This document shows, piece after piece, positions 26,155 through 36,399 of a stretch of 64,000 nt of DNA. Made by a program: the position numbers and the translations under genes. The notes beneath the pieces are model-generated. The model saw only the letters and a list, made by a program, of their open reading frames with translations. It searched no databases and had not been told where the DNA came from. Position 1 is the first letter of the stretch, and the number at the start of each line of letters is the position of its first letter. The stretch covers positions 150,663-214,662 of the forward strand of contig JAFDVI010000028.1 in NCBI GenBank assembly GCA_018269055.1. The letters run 5' to 3'. This DNA comes from Acidobacteriota bacterium (lineage in GTDB: Bacteria > Acidobacteriota > Blastocatellia > RBC074).

Positions 26155-26204
26155 AAAGCTGCGAACGAGAGCTCTTTCAAAACTTGGCTCTCGTTCGCAG
26201 CTTT
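26155..26204 (-). terminator. Strong hairpin after the small secreted-protein gene
   Basis: AAAGCTGCGAACGAGAG (26155-26171) and CTCTCGTTCGCAGCTTT (26188-26204) are perfect 17-bp complements around a 16-base loop. The element lies 34 bases past the stop of the minus-strand gene at 26238 and should end its transcript. Confidence 0.8.
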
Positions 26205-26237
26205 GCCTGTTGCGTTCAATTGTCAGAAACCAATCAG

Positions 26238-26687
26238 TTACTCATTGGAAGGGGCACTTGCTTTGGCCTCGCCAGTCTGAGCAATCTTCCGTGCAGCCTC
26301 CCGTTTGACGATACGTGATTCGGTGTTCTTCAAAATCTGGTGCATGTAGTTTTCATTATCCAACTGAAATGCCGAAAGGTAGTGATTGTCACCATACTTT
26401 TTGAAAAGCAGCGAACCAGGTTTCAGATTTTCCGCGTTTCGTGCAGGAAAAGTTTGCACTGCAGCCTTGGCATTGCCATTCACCTGTTCGATCATCACGA
26501 CGCCATGAGAAATATCCTGGCTGACCGGTCTGATTGTATATTCTCCGGCGGGCATCAGCTTGTCACCAACATAAAAGTCGAATCCAACTTGTGCTTTTTG
26601 AGGAACCGCGCTTTGCGCCGCTGCCGAAACAGCCAAACCCGCCAACACAACAGCCGACAACAGCAACATACGAACAACGTTCTTCAT
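26238..26687 (-). CDS. Small secreted protein of unknown function
   Basis: The 149-residue protein has a classic signal peptide (MKNVVRMLLLSAVVLAGLAV, cleavage after about residue 24, AAAQS). The mature part begins VPQKAQVGFDFYVGDKLMPA and reads as one small beta-rich domain ending in a charged tail. I have a general memory of such proteins with a VGDKxxPAGxYxI motif in Acidobacteria, but no function is known. GGAG lies upstream of ATG. It has its own terminator and a long upstream region, so it is probably monocistronic. Confidence 0.75.
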   Translation of the reverse strand: MKNVVRMLLLSAVVLAGLAVSAAAQSAVPQKAQVGFDFYVGDKLMPAGEYTIRPVSQDISHGVVMIEQVNGNAKAAVQTFPARNAENLKPGSLLFKKYGDNHYLSAFQLDNENYMHQILKNTESRIVKREAARKIAQTGEAKASAPSNE

Positions 26688-26944
26688 AAAATTTTCTCCT
26701 TCTCCGAATTTACTTTCTGTTATTCAAAAGATGAAAGCCAGAATTACCATCAATGCTTCCACCATCGTTCTGCTCGTGGCTTGCATAACGGCTTTCTGGA
26801 AACTCGAGTTCTGAGAAGAATGAAAAAATATCGAAGAAAATGTTTTGTTCCTATGGTTGGCTGCTACTTGAACTCTTTTCTTGTATAAGTTCAAGAATCC
26901 TGAAAAACCTCTTGTGGTAACTTCCAATTCAAGCTTGAGAAACA
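26688..26944. other. Leader/promoter region of the small secreted-protein gene
   Basis: No convincing gene is present in this AT-rich stretch between the aconitase terminator and the secreted-protein start. A 20-codon ORF on the minus strand (26724-26786) lacks a good Shine-Dalgarno site. It most likely holds the minus-strand promoter and untranslated leader. Confidence 0.4.
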
Positions 26945-26982
26945 ACAAAGCGCGAAAGTTGTAATCTATTTTCGCGCTTTGT
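26945..26982 (-). terminator. Hairpin terminator after aconitase
   Basis: ACAAAGCGCGAAA (26945-26957) and TTTCGCGCTTTGT (26970-26982) form a perfect 13-bp stem. On the minus strand it is followed by TGTTTCTC. It lies 31 bases past the aconitase stop. Confidence 0.75.
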
Positions 26983-27013
26983 AAAAAATTGTGAAGTCAA
27001 ATTGTCAGGAAAG

Positions 27014-29887
27014 TTACTCTTGGGCAATCAATTGCCGCAACACAAAGGGCAGAATGCCTCCATGTTGGTAGTAATCAATTTCGATTGCCGTATCAATTCG
27101 CAATCTGACAGGAATCGCTTCTTTGGATCCGTTGGCGCGGTGAATGATCAGCGTCACATCCTGTTGAGGTTTAACGCCACCTTCCAATCCCACGACATCA
27201 AATGTTTCTGTCCCATCCAGGCCCAGCGTTTTTGCGCTAACGCCGTCTTTGAATTGCAGCGGCAGTACACCCATGCCGACCAGATTGGAGCGGTGAATGC
27301 GCTCGAAGCTTTGCGCGACGACGGCTTTGACGCCTAACAAGCGTGTGCCTTTCGCGGCCCAGTCGCGCGAACTGCCAGTGCCGTATTCCTGGCCAGCAAT
27401 CACGACCAACGGAGTGCCTTCGGCTTGATACTTGATCGCAGCGTCGTAAATGCTCATCTGTTCGCCGTTGTATTTGGTGACGCCGCCTTCCGTTCCGGGG
27501 ACCATCAGATTTTTGATGCGAACATTGGCGAATGTGCCGCGCGTCATGACACGATCATTGCCGCGCCGCGAACCGTAGCTGTTGAAGTCCGCCGGTTCGA
27601 CGCCGTTTTCGATCAAGTACTTTCCTGCCGGAGACGTTGCCTTGATCGAACCCGCAGGGCTGATGTGATCAGTCGTCACCGAATCGCCAAAAATTCCCAA
27701 CGGCCGAGCGCCATTGATGTCGCGGATCGTCCCGGCCTCCATTCCGAAATTGTCAAAAAACGGCGGCTGTTGAATATACGTGGAAGCCTCGTTCCACTGG
27801 TACACGTCGCCCGTGCTGGACGGAATTTCATTCCACAGCGGATTTTCCGAAGTGAAGTCGGAATACAGCCGTTGGTACGTCGCAGGGTCTGTCGCCGCAT
27901 ACAGCAACGAACGAATTTCTTCGGTCGAAGGCCAAATGTCGCTCAAAAACACTTCCTGGTTGCCTTTGCCGATGCCAATCGGTTCTTTCGACATATCAAT
28001 ATCAACACGTCCGGCCAATGCGAAGGCCACCACCAGCGGCGGCGACATCAGGAAATTGGCTTTGATGTTTTGATGCACGCGCGCTTCGAAGTTGCGATTG
28101 CCGGAAAGCACGCTGGCTGCGATCAAATCATTTTGGACAACGACTTCTTCGATCTTCGGATCGAGCGGCCCTGAATTTCCGATGCAGGTCGTGCAGCCAT
28201 ATCCAACAACTTGAAAGCCCAACTGATCCAGAAAGGATTGCAGGTCAGTCTTATTCAAATAATCCGAAACGACGCGCGAACCGGGACCAAGAGAAGTTTT
28301 CACTTGCGGTTTTACGCGAAGGCCTTTTTCGACGGCTTTTTTGGCCAACAAACCGGCGGCAAGCATCACGCTGGGATTGGAAGTGTTCGTGCATGAAGTG
28401 ATGGCGGCAATCAAAACATTCCCGTGGCCAAGTTGCGCCGATGCGGCAGGGAAGGCTTGAGCGGGAGCCTCTTCGACCAGATCGGGAGTCGGACGATTGT
28501 CCATCATCTCTACTTCGGTCTGCGTGCTGGTGTTTTTCCTGCTGACGTCATTGCCTTTGGCAGCGGGCGCGGTGGCCTGTCCCTGCTCGCCGCCACCGGT
28601 CAACGGTTCCGCCAAATGCCCGCGGACTCCAATTGCAGTTTCAAACTGTTGCTCCATTTCCGGAAGCGATTTGCCGTAACCGCCTTCGGTCACGGGTTGC
28701 TGGAACAAGTCCAGGAATTTGCCTTTCAGATTATAGAGTTCAATCCGGTCTTGCGGTCGTTTCGGCCCGGCCACGTTTGGCGTGATGGCTGCCAAATTCA
28801 ATTCCAACGTCTGGCTATATTCGATTTCGCCATCTTTGGGAATGCCAAACAACCCCTGCGCTTTGAAGTAGTTACGGAACGCGTTGACTTGCTCTTCGGA
28901 ACGTCCCGTCGCTTTCAGATAGTTGCAGGTTTCTTCGTCCACGCCAAAAAAGCCCATCGTCGCGCCATATTCCGGGGCCATATTGGCAATGGTCGCACGG
29001 TCGGTCAGCGACAAACTTGCCGCGCCTTCGCCGAAGTATTCAACAAATTTACCGACGACTTTGGCTTTGCGGAGCATTTCGGTGCAATGCAGCACCAGGT
29101 CTGTGGCCGTAACGCCTTCTTTCAATTCGCCTGTCATGTGAACGCCGACAACGTCCGGCGTCAGGAAATACACGGGCTGTCCCAACATTCCAGCTTCGGC
29201 TTCGATGCCGCCGACTCCCCAGGCCACGACGCCCAGTCCGTTGATCATTGTTGTGTGCGAATCGGTTCCGACCAGCGTGTCAGGATAATAAACGCCGTCT
29301 TTTTCCAGGACGCCTTTGGCCAGATATTCCAGATTGACCTGATGCACAATGCCAATACCCGGCGGGACAACTTTGAAAGTATCAAATGCCTGCATGCCCC
29401 ATTTCAAAAACTCGTAGCGTTGCCGGTTGCGTTCAAACTCAATGGCCATGTTTTGTTGCAACGCGTTGGAAGTTCCCGCCACGTCCACTTGCACAGAATG
29501 GTCAACCACCAAATCCACCGGGACAAGCGGTTCGATCAGCTTCGGATTTTTGCCCAACGCAGCCACGGTCGAACGCATTGCCGCCAAATCCACCAACAGC
29601 GGCACGCCTGTGAAATCCTGCAACACGATGCGCGCGACGACGAAAGGAATCTCCGCCGTGCGCTCGGCATTGGCTTTCCAGTTGGCCAGCGCGCGCACGT
29701 CGTCTTCTTTGACTTTCTTGCCGTCGCAATTGCGCAGCACCGATTCCAGCACGATGCGAATGCTGACCGGCAATTTCGAGATCGGTCCGACGCCCTGCTT
29801 TTCCAATTCCGGCAGTGAATAAAACTTGCCCAGCTTTCCGTTTCCTAAATCGAATGATTGATTGGTGTTGAAAAGGTTATGTGACAT
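27014..29887 (-). CDS. acnA: Aconitate hydratase A with linker insertion
   Basis: From ATG 29887 the protein has 957 residues; upstream in-frame codons encode nothing aconitase-like. It interconverts citrate and isocitrate in the TCA cycle using a [4Fe-4S] cluster. Cluster Cys residues are in TSCTNTSNP (near 498) and [10 protein letters not shown] (near 563 and 566). Other sites are [41 protein letters not shown] and the C-terminal [10 protein letters not shown]. Compared with E. coli AcnA, whose Cys are at 435, 501 and 504, all three are shifted by about 62 residues: residues 425-488 are an extra low-complexity stretch (with [20 protein letters not shown]) before the first Cys. A hairpin terminator follows the gene. 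Confidence 0.96.
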   Translation of the reverse strand: MSHNLFNTNQSFDLGNGKLGKFYSLPELEKQGVGPISKLPVSIRIVLESVLRNCDGKKVKEDDVRALANWKANAERTAEIPFVVARIVLQDFTGVPLLVDLAAMRSTVAALGKNPKLIEPLVPVDLVVDHSVQVDVAGTSNALQQNMAIEFERNRQRYEFLKWGMQAFDTFKVVPPGIGIVHQVNLEYLAKGVLEKDGVYYPDTLVGTDSHTTMINGLGVVAWGVGGIEAEAGMLGQPVYFLTPDVVGVHMTGELKEGVTATDLVLHCTEMLRKAKVVGKFVEYFGEGAASLSLTDRATIANMAPEYGATMGFFGVDEETCNYLKATGRSEEQVNAFRNYFKAQGLFGIPKDGEIEYSQTLELNLAAITPNVAGPKRPQDRIELYNLKGKFLDLFQQPVTEGGYGKSLPEMEQQFETAIGVRGHLAEPLTGGGEQGQATAPAAKGNDVSRKNTSTQTEVEMMDNRPTPDLVEEAPAQAFPAASAQLGHGNVLIAAITSCTNTSNPSVMLAAGLLAKKAVEKGLRVKPQVKTSLGPGSRVVSDYLNKTDLQSFLDQLGFQVVGYGCTTCIGNSGPLDPKIEEVVVQNDLIAASVLSGNRNFEARVHQNIKANFLMSPPLVVAFALAGRVDIDMSKEPIGIGKGNQEVFLSDIWPSTEEIRSLLYAATDPATYQRLYSDFTSENPLWNEIPSSTGDVYQWNEASTYIQQPPFFDNFGMEAGTIRDINGARPLGIFGDSVTTDHISPAGSIKATSPAGKYLIENGVEPADFNSYGSRRGNDRVMTRGTFANVRIKNLMVPGTEGGVTKYNGEQMSIYDAAIKYQAEGTPLVVIAGQEYGTGSSRDWAAKGTRLLGVKAVVAQSFERIHRSNLVGMGVLPLQFKDGVSAKTLGLDGTETFDVVGLEGGVKPQQDVTLIIHRANGSKEAIPVRLRIDTAIEIDYYQHGGILPFVLRQLIAQE

Positions 29888-30197
29888 TTCGAGTTTTCCC
29901 TGACTTAGAAAGAAGTTTGGCACGATGGATAGGGCGCAGGCAGAAGCTTCAGGCGGCGCGGCTCCTCGTGCGGATTTTTGAGTTGAATGGTAGTAAGCCG
30001 GAGTGTACGTGTCGCTCGCGCACATCGTCAAGCAACTGCCTTACGATTGAGCCACTTATGAATGTGTCGTGCCATTTACAAACGCAAGACTACTTTGATT
30101 CTTTGACCTTATACTTGCAATGCCATCAAGAAAAGAAAACATCTTGGGCGAAAAGCATTCAAGAGACGCAATACGCGTCATTGAGAAAGGACAGGAA
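29888..30197. other. Divergent intergenic region between acnA and the mgtC-like gene
   Basis: No gene with support is seen. Both neighbouring ORFs are open some way into this region (about 48 codons for acnA, 26 for the mgtC-like gene), but those extensions carry no family sequence. It presumably holds both promoters; no clear consensus was found. Confidence 0.4.
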
Positions 30198-30692
30198 ATG
30201 AATCTTTTTTGGGAAGAGTTGGCCGCTGGATTGCCGGATCCGGCGCAGCTTGTACGCATCATGACACGGCTGATTGTCGCCGCGATTGTTGGAGCTGTCG
30301 TGGGCATTCAACGAGAGCGCGCGGGAAAGTCGGCGGGCTTGCGAACTCACATGCTGGTTTCCTTGGGCGCGACCTTGTTCGTGCTGGCGGGGGTTGAATT
30401 CGGGATGAGTTCGAGTGATCTGTCGCGCGTGATTCAAGGCATTATCACCGGCATAGGCTTTATCGGCGGCGGAGCAATTCTCAAACAAAATGAGGAAGGA
30501 CACGTGAAGGGGCTGACGACGGCGGCGGGGATTTGGATGACCTCGACATTGGGTGTGGCAGTTGGATTAGGGCGATATGGCGCGGCTTTAATCAGTGCAG
30601 CCCTGACGTGGGTGGTCTTGGCGATCATCGGGGAAATTGAGTTTCGGATCGAACGAGCGCGAAAAGCGAGAGGGAACCGGGAACGAGCCTGA
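30198..30692 (+). CDS. MgtC/SapB family membrane protein
   Basis: From ATG 30198, with AGGA just upstream, the protein has 164 residues and four to five membrane segments. It carries the family pattern: IVGAVVGIQRERAGKSAGLRTHM, GATLFVLAG, GIGFIGGGAILK and VKGLTTAAGIWMTSTLGVAVG. The longer MgtC proteins have a C-terminal soluble domain, absent here. MgtC-like proteins affect magnesium homeostasis and ATP synthase in pathogens; in soil bacteria the role is unclear. It is followed by a phosphotriesterase-family gene after 104 bases. Confidence 0.9.
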   Translation: MNLFWEELAAGLPDPAQLVRIMTRLIVAAIVGAVVGIQRERAGKSAGLRTHMLVSLGATLFVLAGVEFGMSSSDLSRVIQGIITGIGFIGGGAILKQNEEGHVKGLTTAAGIWMTSTLGVAVGLGRYGAALISAALTWVVLAIIGEIEFRIERARKARGNRERA

Positions 30693-30796
30693 TCGTTGGT
30701 TTTGCTTGTCAACTTTGTACGCCTAATCCAAAATGCCTGCCCAACAGAGCGTTCGCTTACTTTCGGCTCGCACAACTTTACAGGAGGATCAGTTCA

Positions 30797-31774
30797 ATGC
30801 CATCCATCCCAACCGTTCGTGGCGCGGTTGAAACGTCACAGCTAGGTGTGACATTGATGCACGAACACATCTTCGTGCTTTCAACGGAAATCATGCAGAA
30901 CTTTCCGGAACAGTGGGGCGACGAAGAGCAGCGCCTTGCCGATGCCGTCAAGCGAATGAATGAACTGAAGGCGCGTGGCGTGGACACGGTCGTTGACCTG
31001 ACGGTAATTGGGCTTGGGCGGTACATTCCTCGCATTCAGCGAATCGCAGAACAAACTGCGATCAACATCATCGTGGCGACGGGCGTTTACACCTACAACG
31101 ACCTGCCGTTTTACTTTCACTTCCAAGGGCCTGGAACAATTCTGGGCGGCGAAGAACCGATGGTGGAAATGTTCATTCGCGACATTGAACAGGGGATTGC
31201 CGACACAGGCGTCAAAGCCGGAATCCTGAAATGCGCGACGGATCAACCCGGCGTGACTCCGGGAGTCGAACGCGTGTTGCGCGCCGTGGCTCAGGCACAT
31301 CGGCGCACGGGCGTTCCGATTTCGACGCACACGCATGCCCACACCAAACGCGGATTGGAACAGCAGAAGATTTTTCAGGAAGAAGGCGTGGATTTGACGC
31401 GCGTCGTCATCGGTCACAGCGGAGACACGACGGACATTGGCTATTTGGAAGAATTGATCGGCAGCGGCTCTTACATCGGCATGGATCGGTTCGGCATTGA
31501 TACTTTGCTACCGTTTGAAGATCGTGTGGCGACGGTTGCCAAGCTGTGCGAACGCGGCCACGCCGACAAAATGGTGCTGTCGCACGATGCGGCCTGCGTC
31601 AACGATTGGTTGCCGGAACGCGCGCTGCCCGCGATTTTGCCGAACTGGCATTACCTGCACATTCACAACGACGTAATCCCCGCGCTGAAATCACGCGGTG
31701 TGACTGATGAACAGCTCAACACGATGCTGGTGGAAAACCCTCGCAAGATTTTTGAACGACAAGGAGCCTATTGA
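30797..31774 (+). CDS. Phosphotriesterase-family metal hydrolase (lactonase-like)
   Basis: The 325-residue protein has the amidohydrolase metal ligands of this family: MHEHIF (His22, His24), the carboxylated Lys in AGILKCATDQPG, HTHAHT, VIGHSGD and the final Asp in VLSHDAACV. The stretch YNDLPFYFHFQGPG resembles the phosphotriesterase-like lactonases. Members hydrolyse lactones, including acyl-homoserine lactones, or phosphotriesters; the native substrate here is not evident. GGAGG lies upstream of ATG 30797. The acyl-CoA-synthetase-like gene starts at its last base, suggesting that a carboxylic acid released by the hydrolase is activated next. Confidence 0.88.
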   Translation: MPSIPTVRGAVETSQLGVTLMHEHIFVLSTEIMQNFPEQWGDEEQRLADAVKRMNELKARGVDTVVDLTVIGLGRYIPRIQRIAEQTAINIIVATGVYTYNDLPFYFHFQGPGTILGGEEPMVEMFIRDIEQGIADTGVKAGILKCATDQPGVTPGVERVLRAVAQAHRRTGVPISTHTHAHTKRGLEQQKIFQEEGVDLTRVVIGHSGDTTDIGYLEELIGSGSYIGMDRFGIDTLLPFEDRVATVAKLCERGHADKMVLSHDAACVNDWLPERALPAILPNWHYLHIHNDVIPALKSRGVTDEQLNTMLVENPRKIFERQGAY

Positions 31775-33276
31775 TGATTCGTCCATTCAACTATTCCGGC
31801 GTGACTCGCGGAGCCGATGGGATTTTGCGTTATGACAATCTGCAAAACTCACTGGTGGAAATGCTGCGCGCAACGACTGATCAAGCGCCGAACAACGAAG
31901 CCGTGGTGGAATTGGGCGGCGAGCGCGTCAGTTACCGGCAACTGTGGGATCGAGCGGCTCGCGTTGCGGGCGGGTTGAACGCGATGGGCGTCGGCAAAGG
32001 TGACCGCGTGGCAATCCAGCTCGGCAATGGTTTGAACTGGTGTGTGGCTTTTTGGGGAATTCAATTGGTCGGCGCGATTGCCGTCCCGGTCAACACGCGG
32101 TTTGCCGAACCGGAAGTCGAATACGTTATCAATGATTCTGGCTCCAAGTTTTCTTTCGAGCCTGGAAACGCCTTGCCGGATGGCACGCCGTTCGCCATCG
32201 AAAATTTGCAGCCGGAAGACGCTTCCGCCATTTTTTACACCAGCGGCACGACGGGCTTTCCGAAAGGCGCAATTACCACGCACGCCAACTTTTTAACCAA
32301 CAATGAAAACTGCGTTCGCGTGGTGAATCTGCCGACTGACGGCAGCGTCCGTACGCTGATTTCCGTTCCGCTGTTTCACGTTACGGGCTGCAATTCGCAA
32401 TTTCTGTGCTGCTGCCAAAGCGGCAGCGCGTCCGTTGTGATGCCCGCATTCAATGTGCAGGAATTTCTAAAAGCCATCGTCAATGAGCGTACAAATATCG
32501 TGACTTCCGTTCCGGCGATTCACTGGCTGGCCATCAGCCAGCCGAACTTCAAGGAATTCGATGTCAGCCACGTTCGCTGGCTGACGTATGGCGGAGCGCC
32601 GATTGCGCCGGAACTGGTCGGCAAATTGATCGCAGCGTTTCCGAATGCGCGCGTCGGCAATGGCTTTGGATTGTCCGAAACATCATCTGTGGCGACCTTT
32701 TTGCCGCATGAGTATTCATTTGAACACGCCGATTCCGTGGGCTTTGCCGCTCCCGTTGTGGATTTGCAGTTGTTTGAAGTTGACGAAGAAAGCGGCGTCG
32801 GCGAATTGCTGATTCGTGGCGCAAATGTCGTCAAAGGCTACTGGAACAAACCCGAAGCGACCGAAGCGGCGTTCGTTGACGGTTGGCTGCACACGGGCGA
32901 TATGGCGCGGATCAGCGACGAAGGATTCGTGTACATCGTGGATCGCAAGAAAGACATGATTTGCCGCGGCGGCGAAAATGTGTATTGCGTCGAAGTCGAA
33001 AACGCGTTGGCGGCTCATCCGGCGGTGTTTGAAGTCGCCGTCATCGGCGTTCCAGACGAAGTGATGGGCGAAAAAGTCGGCGCCGTGATTGTGCTCAGGC
33101 CGGGGCAGCAACTCGAAGTCGCCGATTTGATTGCGTTTGCTCGCAAACATCTGGCCGATTTCAAAGTGCCTCAGTACGTCATCGTTCGCGCGGAACTGTT
33201 GCCGCGAAATCCCGGTGGCAAAATTCTCAAACCTGCTTTGCGAAATTCTGTCGAGTGGGGCAAGGCAATTCGTTAA
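31774..33276 (+). CDS. Acyl-CoA synthetase-like adenylate-forming enzyme, short internal deletion
   Basis: The 500-residue class I adenylate-forming enzyme has AIFYTSGTTGFPKGAITTH (P-loop-like), VGNGFGLSETSS, WLHTGDMARISDEGFVYIVDRKKDMI and the catalytic Lys in NPGGKILKPALR. Between NDSGSKFS, where a nucleotide-binding strand normally continues, and the P-loop only about 35 residues occur, so roughly 30-40 residues usual for the family are missing. The signature motifs are intact, so it may still work on a short or medium acid. It overlaps the hydrolase stop by one base and should be co-translated with it. Confidence 0.9.
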   Translation: MIRPFNYSGVTRGADGILRYDNLQNSLVEMLRATTDQAPNNEAVVELGGERVSYRQLWDRAARVAGGLNAMGVGKGDRVAIQLGNGLNWCVAFWGIQLVGAIAVPVNTRFAEPEVEYVINDSGSKFSFEPGNALPDGTPFAIENLQPEDASAIFYTSGTTGFPKGAITTHANFLTNNENCVRVVNLPTDGSVRTLISVPLFHVTGCNSQFLCCCQSGSASVVMPAFNVQEFLKAIVNERTNIVTSVPAIHWLAISQPNFKEFDVSHVRWLTYGGAPIAPELVGKLIAAFPNARVGNGFGLSETSSVATFLPHEYSFEHADSVGFAAPVVDLQLFEVDEESGVGELLIRGANVVKGYWNKPEATEAAFVDGWLHTGDMARISDEGFVYIVDRKKDMICRGGENVYCVEVENALAAHPAVFEVAVIGVPDEVMGEKVGAVIVLRPGQQLEVADLIAFARKHLADFKVPQYVIVRAELLPRNPGGKILKPALRNSVEWGKAIR

Positions 33277-33301
33277 AGTGCAAGAACTGTGGTGAGGCAA
33301 A

Positions 33302-33547
33302 ATGAAGAAGTTGATCTTGGCAATTTGCACTGTCGCATGCTTCGTGGGCAGCTTCGAATCTTGTGGTCGAGCCATCAGGTATGGCGCTGAAACATCCTCA
33401 AACCCGCACCCTTCGGCTGAAGCAATTACATGGGGGCCACGATATTCGAAAGCCGGTTTTGCTCTTCTAATTGCAGGCCTTACCTGTGCCGTTCTTCTAA
33501 TCGTAACTTTTGTGAAAGGCCGAAATCAGAAAGACCGAAAAAAATAA
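33302..33547 (+). CDS. Small membrane protein (81 aa), unrecognised
   Basis: The ORF is preceded by GTGAGG at a workable distance and lies between two acyl-CoA-ligase genes. It has an N-terminal hydrophobic stretch (LILAICTVACFVGSF) and a second span (GFALLIAGLTCAVLLIVTFV), then a basic tail. No family is recognised, so it could be a small membrane protein or, less likely, a spurious ORF. Confidence 0.5.
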   Translation: MKKLILAICTVACFVGSFESCGRAIRYGAETSSNPHPSAEAITWGPRYSKAGFALLIAGLTCAVLLIVTFVKGRNQKDRKK

Positions 33548-33565
33548 TTTGAGAGCAAAGTACCA

Positions 33566-35239
33566 ATGAGCACTATCAAACAAACTTTGGAAGCACTATC
33601 ACCTTATGCGGCCAAACCCTGGCTGAAACATTACGATTTCTGGGTTCCGGCGGAATTGAATCTGCCGCGCCAACCGCTCTACCAAATTCTGCAAATCGCC
33701 AGCAGTTGTTTTCGGGATAAACCGGCAACGGGATTTCTGGGCGCGTTTCTGACCTTCGGCGAAGTCAAAGCGCAGGTGGATCGGCTGGCGACCGCCCTGG
33801 CAAAGCTTGGCGTCGTCAAAGGTGACCGCGTCGGCATCATGCTGCCGAACTGCCCGCAGTATTTGATCAGCTTTTTCGCCATCGTTCGGTTGGGAGCGAT
33901 TGTCACCAACGTCAATCCGATTTATACGCCGCGTGAAGTCGAAGCCGTCGCCAAAGATTCCGGCATGAAAGCCATTATCGTGCTCAACCTGATGGCGCAA
34001 ACGGTGCTCAGTGTTCGCGACAATACAGCCATTGAAAACGTGATTGTCACCAGCATTCAGGAATACTCGGCCAATCCGGAAATTGCGCCTTCGGTTCCGG
34101 CTGGGACTTTGTCGTTCGGCGAACTGACCGGCGAATCGGCGCAAATTGATTTGCCGCGCGTCGGCATTACGCCCGAAGAAGATGTAGCGGTATTGCAATA
34201 TACAGGCGGAACGACCGGCGTTCCCAAAGGCGCAATGCTGACGCATTACAACTTGTACGCAAACGTCATTCAATCTTATGTTTGGGGCCGGGAACTGACG
34301 CAGCGCGGAGACGAGCGGTACCTGATGGTCATTCCGTACTTTCACATTTACGGCCAGACGGTCGGCATGTTGTTGGGAACCTGGAATGGCGCGATGCAAA
34401 TTCCGGTGCCGAAATTCGACCCCGATGCGCTGATTCAGGCGATCAAAACATACAAGCCGACGTTCTTTCCCGGCGTGCCGACGCTTTATATTTCGATGCT
34501 CAATCACCCGGAAATCAAAACCTGCGGCCTGGAATATGTGCGGCGTTTCAACAGCGGCTCGGCTCCGTTGCCGGTCGAAGTGATTGAACAGTTCGAACAA
34601 TTGAGCGGAGCAATGTTGTACGAAGGATATGGATTGACTGAAACTTCGCCGACCACGCATTCGACGCCGACGCTGGCGCGGCGAAAACCAGGCAGCATTG
34701 GGCTGACGTATCCTTCGACCGAAGTCAAGATCGTTGATCTGGAAACCGGCACGCAGGAAGTTCCGCTCGGGCAGGAAGGCGAATTGTGTATTCGCGGCCC
34801 ACAGGTGATGAAAGGGTACTGGAATCGCCCTGACGAAACAGCCATCGCGCTGCGCGATGGCTGGCTCTACACAGGCGACGTGGCTCGGATGGACGAAGAC
34901 GGTTACTTTTACATTGTCCAGCGCAAGAAGGACATGATTATTGTCAGTGGCTTCAACGTCTATCCAAACGAAGTCGAAGATGTGTTGTTCGCGCATCCGG
35001 CTGTGCTGGAAGCCGCTGTGATCGGCGTGCCGGATCAATATCGCGGTGAATCGGTCAAAGCCTTTGTGGTATTGAAACCCGGCGCGACAGCGACTGCCGA
35101 AGAACTGTCGGAATTTTGCAAAGCCAATCTGGCCAAGTACAAAAATCCTTCGATCATTGAAATCGTTCCGGGATTACCCAAGAGCGCCGTTGGCAAAGTG
35201 TTGCGCCGCGAGTTGCGCGAGTTGGAATCTAATAAATAG
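33566..35239 (+). CDS. fadD: Long-chain fatty-acid--CoA ligase (FadD-like)
   Basis: At 557 residues it is the usual FadD length. Motifs are [59 protein letters not shown] and the C-terminal Lys in [15 protein letters not shown]. The N-terminus ([19 protein letters not shown]) is typical of the FadD subgroup. It activates fatty acids with ATP and CoA in the cytosol. It is a paralogue of the shorter enzyme at 31774. The cupin gene begins 13 bases after its stop. Confidence 0.95.
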   Translation: MSTIKQTLEALSPYAAKPWLKHYDFWVPAELNLPRQPLYQILQIASSCFRDKPATGFLGAFLTFGEVKAQVDRLATALAKLGVVKGDRVGIMLPNCPQYLISFFAIVRLGAIVTNVNPIYTPREVEAVAKDSGMKAIIVLNLMAQTVLSVRDNTAIENVIVTSIQEYSANPEIAPSVPAGTLSFGELTGESAQIDLPRVGITPEEDVAVLQYTGGTTGVPKGAMLTHYNLYANVIQSYVWGRELTQRGDERYLMVIPYFHIYGQTVGMLLGTWNGAMQIPVPKFDPDALIQAIKTYKPTFFPGVPTLYISMLNHPEIKTCGLEYVRRFNSGSAPLPVEVIEQFEQLSGAMLYEGYGLTETSPTTHSTPTLARRKPGSIGLTYPSTEVKIVDLETGTQEVPLGQEGELCIRGPQVMKGYWNRPDETAIALRDGWLYTGDVARMDEDGYFYIVQRKKDMIIVSGFNVYPNEVEDVLFAHPAVLEAAVIGVPDQYRGESVKAFVVLKPGATATAEELSEFCKANLAKYKNPSIIEIVPGLPKSAVGKVLRRELRELESNK

Positions 35240-35252
35240 GAGAGTTTGTTTG

Positions 35253-35621
35253 ATGCAGAGTGCGGTAAATCATTCACCCAAATACGACGAACGTCCGTGG
35301 GGCAATTTCACTGTCCTGGACGAAGCCGACGGATACAAAGTCAAACGCATTGAAGTATTGCCCGGCAAACGGCTCAGCTATCAAAAACACGCGCATCGAG
35401 CCGAACATTGGTTTATCGTTGCGGGAACGGCCAGAGTCACGCTCGATGGCAAAGACATTTTGCTCCGTCCGGGCGAATACATTGACATCGCCATCGGCGC
35501 GGCTCATCGCATTGAAAACCCCGGCGCGGAAAAAGTGATCTTTATCGAAGTTCAGCGCGGCGCTTATCTGGGCGAAGACGATATTGTCAGGTTACAGGAT
35601 GATTTTGGACGAACGGTTTGA
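35253..35621 (+). CDS. Cupin protein like the mannose-6-phosphate isomerase type II domain
   Basis: From ATG 35253, with AGGAGAG upstream, it has 123 residues. It resembles the C-terminal cupin of ManC/AlgA-type bifunctional enzymes: RPWGNFTVLDE, YKVKRIEVLPGKRLSYQKH, HRAEHWFIVAGTARVT and GAAHRIENPG. Metal-binding His residues are at the KHAHRAEHW stretch and in AAHRI. It could isomerise mannose-6-phosphate by itself or bind a related sugar. The guanylyltransferase half is not present beside it, and a functional tie to the fatty-acid genes is not apparent. Confidence 0.85.
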   Translation: MQSAVNHSPKYDERPWGNFTVLDEADGYKVKRIEVLPGKRLSYQKHAHRAEHWFIVAGTARVTLDGKDILLRPGEYIDIAIGAAHRIENPGAEKVIFIEVQRGAYLGEDDIVRLQDDFGRTV

Positions 35622-35730
35622 CTGATTGACATTCACGCTCCATCGCCCTATTTTTCGCATTGCTGGCCGGAACCGTCCGTTCCCAGCAATCAGCCAACAA
35701 AAACGAAGTTCTCAGCAAAAGGAAAACACC

Positions 35731-36399
35731 ATGCCCGATATAAAAAAATCTGTAGGTTTCGGCGGAGTCAACAATTCCGATGACGTGAAAATCATACAAA
35801 CCCTGCTCAATCAAGTCGGCGATCATCCACCGCTCACAGTCAATGGCGTTTGTGGAGACGAAACCGTCGCCATCATCAAAGCATTTCAAAGCGGTTTCTT
35901 CTCGGTTCCCGATGGAAGGATTGATCCGGGAGGAAAGACGTTCAAACGTCTGCTCCAAGTGACCGGTTTGGGGTATGTTCAATTGCCACAGGGTGCAGAA
36001 GATGGATATTACTCATATTCAGTCGCCGATAACCAATTTGGAACTGCCGAAACAATCAAAACGCTTCAGGAAGTGGCGGCGCAATTTCATGCTTTGCGTC
36101 CCGATTTGCTGATCGGTATAGGAGACATCAGCTTTCGCGATGGGCACAAAATGCCGCCGCATAAATCGCACATCAATGGCAGAAACATGGATATTCGTCC
36201 GCTTCGAAAAGATGGAGCCAAACGTCCCATCGAATTCACGGACAAGCTGAATTACGACAGGGAAGCGACACGGTTACTCGCTCAGACGTTTCTGGCTCAC
36301 TCCAACGTCAAGAAGATTTTCTTCAATGATCCGACCATCGAAGGCGTCAAACCGCTGGAAGGGCATCACAACCATCTGCACGTGGAAACGAAAGCATGA
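35731..36399 (+). CDS. Peptidoglycan-binding plus LAS-type murein peptidase
   Basis: The protein has 222 residues from ATG 35731, with AAAAGGAAAA upstream. Residues 1-75 are a PG_binding_1-like domain (DDVKIIQTLLNQVG, GVCGDETVAIIKAFQ). The second half is a LAS-superfamily metallopeptidase resembling MepA (M74) or M15 enzymes: HKSHINGRNMDIRPL gives H-x6-D, and HHNHLHVET gives the C-terminal HxH. It would cut peptide crosslinks in the cell wall. No signal peptide is evident, unusual for a wall enzyme; it may leave the cell by another route. The secreted unknown protein starts inside its last four bases. Confidence 0.8.
   Translation: MPDIKKSVGFGGVNNSDDVKIIQTLLNQVGDHPPLTVNGVCGDETVAIIKAFQSGFFSVPDGRIDPGGKTFKRLLQVTGLGYVQLPQGAEDGYYSYSVADNQFGTAETIKTLQEVAAQFHALRPDLLIGIGDISFRDGHKMPPHKSHINGRNMDIRPLRKDGAKRPIEFTDKLNYDREATRLLAQTFLAHSNVKKIFFNDPTIEGVKPLEGHHNHLHVETKA

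Noticed and set aside
26724..26786. 20-codon ORF on the minus strand upstream of the small secreted protein
   Set aside because: Hydrophobic and correctly placed for a leader, but the ribosome site is weak and it is very short.
28424..29818. 464-codon plus-strand ORF across aconitase
   Set aside because: It is the antisense of a clear aconitase gene with all cluster motifs; long antisense ORFs are common at this base composition.
29930..29945. TGGCAC word upstream of the mgtC-like gene as a sigma-54 site
   Set aside because: The second half (TTGCW) is missing at the required distance.
33599..35038. 479-codon minus-strand ORF across the FadD-like gene
   Set aside because: Antisense shadow of a well-supported acyl-CoA ligase; rich in His, Arg and Phe with no domain.
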